Shown: positions 59,945-64,000 of the stretch, in pieces
How positions within the stretch are numbered: position 1 is the first letter of the stretch
Layout: every line of letters starts with the position of its first letter
Assembly: GCF_002994745.2 (NCBI RefSeq)
Contig: NC_037094.1
Span: 12,833,001 to 12,897,000 of the forward strand
From: Rosa chinensis
Taxonomy: Eukaryota > Streptophyta > Magnoliopsida > Rosales > Rosaceae
Direction of reading: 5' to 3'
DNA length: 64,000 bases
Notes under the pieces: generated by a model
What the model was told of the DNA's origin: nothing
The model's database searches: none
What the model saw: the letters and a program-made list of their open reading frames with translations, nothing else
Position numbers and translations under genes: made by a program

Positions 59945-60560
59945 ATCCAGAGCGAGGTTAGGGTTTAGGGTCACTTTTCGGTAGCATATCCACATCTCAA
60001 CCGTTCAGTTTTTAGGTACTAATGTATAGATCATCTCTACAAAATTTCAGCCAAATTGATGGTCGTTAAGGCATTGATAACTGCCTTAAAGCTAGTACGG
60101 TTCAGGTTGGATAGATTCAGTTCGTGCATTGGTTTAAGCGAGTTATATATATATATATACAGCCCTTCTAGGCTGCGGACGTTCGTTCCTAAGCTAAGGA
60201 ACGGATTTCCAGTTTTGACCCACTTTTCGATCACATTTTCACATCTTAACTGTTCAGTTTTTAGGTATATATGAGTAGATCACTTCTGCAAATTTTCATC
60301 CAAATTGATGATTGTTAAGGCATCCAAAACTGCAATTTACCATTATAAACACGAACGGTTCCGGTTCGACAGATTCGGTTCGTTCGTGTAAATTGCAATT
60401 TTAGATGCCTTAACGATCATCAATTTGGCTGAAAATTTGTAAAGATGATCTATACATTAGGACCTAAAAACTGAATGGTTAAGATGTGAAAATATGATCG
60501 AAAAGTGGGTCAAATATGGAAATTCGTACCTTTTGCTTAGGTACGGATATCCGCACCTGA
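59945..60560. repeat. fold-back (inverted repeat) MITE-like segment
   Basis: Sequence such as CACATCTTAACTGTTCAGTTTTTAGG at about 60240 occurs inverted at about 60460-60490. The arms CATCCAAAACTGCAATTTA and TAAATTGCAATTTTAGATG face each other around about 60350, giving a long hairpin. A related single arm lies at about 59980-60110. A TA microsatellite sits at about 60147-60161. Confidence 0.65.
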
Positions 60561-60575
60561 GCAAGGTTCTACATA

Positions 60576-60602
60576 TGTGTGTGTGTGTGTGTGTGTGTGT
60601 GT
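60576..60602. repeat. (TG)n microsatellite
   Basis: About 13 TG units. A second shorter TG run lies at about 60972-60987. Confidence 0.9.
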
Positions 60603-60639
60603 ATAAGGCCCTTTCATTAAGGGATCCATTTTTTATCGC

Positions 60640-60925
60640 ATTTCAACATCTCTACCGTTCAGTTTTTAGGTTCTAATATATAGATCACTTTTACAAATTT
60701 TCAGCTAAACTGATGATCGTTAATGTATCAAACTAGATTAAATCAATTGACGAACCGAATCTATCCAACTTGAACCGTTGATTTTTATAACTGTAAATCG
60801 CAGTTATGAATGCCTTAATGATTATTAATTTGGCTAAAAATTTACATAAGTGATCTACTCATATAGACATAAAAATTGAGCGGTTGAGATGTGAATATAT
60901 GATCAAAAAGTGGGTCTAATAAGCA
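60640..60925. repeat. second fold-back MITE-like segment
   Basis: It has the same arms as the preceding fold-back: CAACATCTCTACCGTTCAGTTTTTAGG at about 60643 and the inverted form at about 60869-60900. It is a diverged second copy of the same family. Confidence 0.6.
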
Positions 60926-61710
60926 ATCCCTTAAAATGACCAAAAAAGGGGATCCCTCTCTAGAATGGCCCTGTGTGTGTGTGTGTAACATATTATCCCT
61001 CCCTAATTCCTTCCCATTGATCTTGCGCTCACTTTGCATACATGACGTTTCCACTAAGGGACTCTTCTTTATGCATATTACTGTATTATACATGACTTAC
61101 TATGTCATTCCAATTGAACTGCTCTGGTTTTATAACACTCTTTTAAGATGTAGAACTTCGAAGAAAAGTACTAAAGTAGACAATCGATCACACTATGTTC
61201 AATATGATCATCCTGAAAATTCATGATAATCAATGACTAAATGGTACTCAATTTAACTTAAAATTTACAAAGATGATCTAGGAGTGATGTCTTAAGATTG
61301 AACTATTCAGATCATCGAAATAAAATTTCCATAGAAAATCTTGCACCAAACACTAAATTGTTGATAATATAATACCTTCTTCAAATTGAAAATCATTTAG
61401 TTAGCCATTATCATGACTTAAGCCATCAACCCCTAAACCCTAAACCACAAACCCTGAATTAAAGCGGGCTTTCAAAAACCTGAATAAAATTAAAACCGAA
61501 ATAATTAAAAGTTCTAAGCGCCAATCAAAACAGAAACGCGCCCGTTTGCAAAAGTGAAAAATCAAATAAAATGAGACACTGCCAAAAAGCCCCAATTTCT
61601 CTCTCAAATCTCTCTCCCTCTCTCTCTCTCCCTCCCTCTCCCCTCTCTACTGCTCTCACTGTCGCCATGGTCTTTGGAAGCTTTGGGAATTGGATCCCCT
61701 AATTGAAAAG

Positions 61711-63509
61711 ATGATCTGCCTACCTCCCATCGTGAATAGAGGCTCTGCACTGTCGGAAGGTCCGCCCGCCATTAATTTTGGTGAGATCCAAGCACGGTAA
61801 TTGTACGAGGAGTTCTAACTAGGTGGAGGTCCTAGCCCCTAATGGGTATCCTTCCCACTTCTTCAAAAGTGCTTGGACCCTTTAGAATTTGGGTTGTGCA
61901 ATCAAATTAGGGCTTGAATTCTATACTCTGCTTGCTGTGAATTTCGTACTTTAGGGTCTTGGGACAAGGTAAATTCTAATAATTCACCTTCCTCTTGTCA
62001 ATTTCTTCTGGGTAAATTAGGGTTTTGTTTTGACGAGACTCCGTAGAAATTAACCTACAACAGATTACTCCGAATTTTAGATCAGTCAAGATCTGACGAA
62101 ATTTGTTTCATAGGTTTTCTTTTCCCCCAATTTGAATTGAATTGTTAATTGATGATGGTTCTATTTTGATTTTGTTCCAGTGAGTGCGAGTCCAAGACCA
62201 GGAGCTTTTGAGAGCAGGTCAATCCAAGGAACAGATAGACAAGGATGGAGCTATTCTAGAACGAGTCATGCAAGAGCTTTCTTCAATTGGTCTAATGTCG
62301 GAGGTCGCAGTGGTGATGTCCCAATAGTGCAGGTTGTTATTTCTTGAGTGGAGGAACTTTACATACATATTTCGTTTATGCCTTATACTTTTCTTCTGAG
62401 CCAATCTTCTGTGTCTTTAAACAGATTAGTGCTCTTAAAGGGAATAATATAGACAACCTTTTCGAAATTGTAATGCTAGTTGCAGAGGTAAGTCAAATGT
62501 GTAATGATGTTGAAACATTAGCTTTGATATGATTATTGCAAAATAGATGTGCAATCCTAATGTCATCATAATAGTTTGTATTGGTTTGCTTGAGCAGTTC
62601 GTGTGGAACCTAGAACTTGTGAGAAACCATTCTTTCAAACCTAAAATTGCTGAGCATCGCACCACTACACCAATTTATGCTTTAAATATACCACCGATTC
62701 ATGAACAATGTGAGGAAACTGCAAAGCTTTGTTACTCTTATTATTCTTTAGGCATGATTGTCTCTTGGTTTCTTTTGTCTTTAGCTTCCATTCATAAACA
62801 AAGCTACAACACACCATATTTGATAATTATGTTTTAATTGCATATGAGATTTTGTCTTCATGTATATTTATCACTTCATGTATATTGATCAGTTTTCCAC
62901 CGCCAAACAAAAGACATAAACTTATCACTTTGGCATGGCCTCTGTTTGGTGGTCTTCTTGTATTATTGAACCACCATTTTGCATTATCAAACCACCGCCT
63001 TATGATCAAAGTGAGAGGGAAGATAAAAGCTTAATTAAACTTATTATTCTTCAAAGCACCTGGACATTGTTTCTTGGTCTTTGTTGTCTAACTCGTATCA
63101 AAGCAAGCTTGCAGCACATTTTGACAATCATAGTTCAAATATATATGTTTTAAATCTCTTTGTCCTTATGTGCAGGTCTTGAACATTCCTCCACCTCCAA
63201 GTTTAACGTGGCTACTTGAAAGGTGATTTTGCTGCCATGTATGTTTTAAGATTGACTTGCCAAAGTTCAATTTTTTTCTTTCTTTCTTTTATTCATGCGC
63301 TGTACAGTACCACAATTTGAACAGAGAATAGAAAAGCCAAAAGACTTTCATCATTGATCTTCTTGCCGCTTACTTCAATTTTGGGGAAAATCAAAACATG
63401 AGACCAATTATAGACTTGCAGATGCTTTAGTTTCTTTGCTTCGATTATAATGTTGCCTTGCAGACACCATACAAGCCGTGATTGGTTAAGCTGTGGCCTT
63501 AATGATTAA
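61711..63509 (+). CDS. candidate small gene, unknown family (5 exons, about 125 aa)
   Basis: ATG 61711 follows a CT-rich leader (about 61600-61665). Proposed exons are 61711-61780, 62181-62332, 62425-62487, 63176-63222 and 63464-63509. All junctions are GT-AG, phases agree, and one frame stays open to a TAA. Peptide landmarks are MICLPPIVNRGSALSEGPPA, PRPGAFESRSIQGTDRQGW, FFNWSNVGGRSGDVPIVQ, NNIDNLFEIVMLVAE and IPPPPSLTWLLER. I do not recognise a domain and see no signal peptide or membrane helix. An alternative exon at 62599 would be open to 62837. It could be a real plant gene or a fragment carried by CACTA 4. Confidence 0.4.
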
Positions 63510-64000
63510 GGTAATTCTCAGAGTCTCTCCCTGTATGTTTCTTGTGCACCACTGTATGTTTCTTGTAATATTCTATGAAACTACTGATGTGGTTTTAGTA
63601 AGTGCACCATACTTGAACTTTGATTAGGAGTAAGTATGGTAATATTCCATAAATCCCCAGTCTCTAAAATTATATTCATGAGTTGTTCGTGGAATGTTGT
63701 TTTCCAATATCCTGGTCATTGAACTCTTGTGAAGGTTGAGGGTTCCAGCTATCCTTATCATTTAAAATACATGTGACTTCGATTATAAGAATCCTCTTGG
63801 TGAAATTGTGAACTTTGTGTATTGTCATTGACTCGTATTAATTTGGCTGCAATCGTTATTTTTTATTTCTATGTTTTTAACATGTGTGTAAATGATTGAC
63901 TTGTTTGTTATGTTATTTGAAGCACTTCACACTGATTGTAGGAACAAGAATCACATACTAGGATATATATATGATTTATTGCTTGTAGTCTTGTAGATAA
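63510..64000. other. AT-rich sequence at the window end
   Basis: Nothing recognisable. It may be the 3' UTR or further introns of the candidate gene, since AAG-GTAATT at 63510 could also be a splice donor. Confidence 0.3.

Overview
This is plant nuclear DNA, very probably from a woody or herbaceous eudicot. Genes have GT-AG introns, intergenic DNA is AT-rich, and Ty1/copia, Ty3/gypsy, CACTA, MULE, hAT, PIF/Harbinger and LINE sequences fill most of the window. The repeat families look Rosaceae-like to me, but that is an impression and not a measurement.

The genic backbone is a one-directional (+ strand) tandem array of seven related copies between about 5.9 and 46.5 kb. Each intact copy encodes a signal peptide, an extracellular cysteine-rich GUB_WAK_bind/WAK-associated ectodomain in exon 1, one phase-1 intron, then a transmembrane helix and a C-terminal RING-H2 finger in exon 2. 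This is the ATL20/21/22-type membrane E3 ubiquitin ligase architecture. Copy 2 (9555-10909) and copy 5 (36983-38777) look intact. Copy 1 (5976-8559) has one apparent missing base in exon 1. Copy 4 (35100-36392) is open but has replaced a zinc-binding Cys of the RING by Tyr. Copy 3 (26963-33815), copy 6 (39186-41590) and copy 7 (45430-46460) are pseudogenes broken by stops, deletions, a lost splice acceptor and transposons.

The spaces between copies are nested transposons, many of which can be delimited exactly by target-site duplications (TSDs). At 1-4.5 kb lie a minus-strand copia remnant and a gypsy LTR. At 11.5-12.1 kb is a solo LTR. At 12.9-25.3 kb is a 12.3 kb CACTA element (TSD TCG). 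It contains a second 5.9 kb CACTA (TSD ATT) carrying fragments of host genes: HMG-CoA reductase, ALG9 mannosyltransferase, a WDR82/SWD2-like WD40 exon and unknown exons. It also contains a 1.3 kb Pack-MULE-like element and an AAA-ATPase-like exon. At 27.5-28.8 kb a three-level MITE nest interrupts copy 3. At 29.6-33.8 kb a non-autonomous hAT carrying a 3.4 kb solo LTR splits the RING exon of the same copy. At 39.3-41.3 kb a solo LTR sits in copy 6. At 41.6-45.4 kb are retroelement fragments with a gypsy LTR, primer site and gag. At 46.5-58.6 kb a complete non-autonomous copia-type LTR element holds a second, reversed LTR element, which in turn holds a CACTA end. The right end has a fourth CACTA end, fold-back repeats, and a small candidate gene of unknown family (61711-63509).

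Functional reading: the array would give the plant several cell-surface RING-H2 ligases whose ectodomain resembles the pectin-binding part of wall-associated kinases. Ligand and targets are not visible from sequence. The array is evolving by tandem duplication, TE insertion and decay. No tRNA, rRNA or CRISPR was seen.
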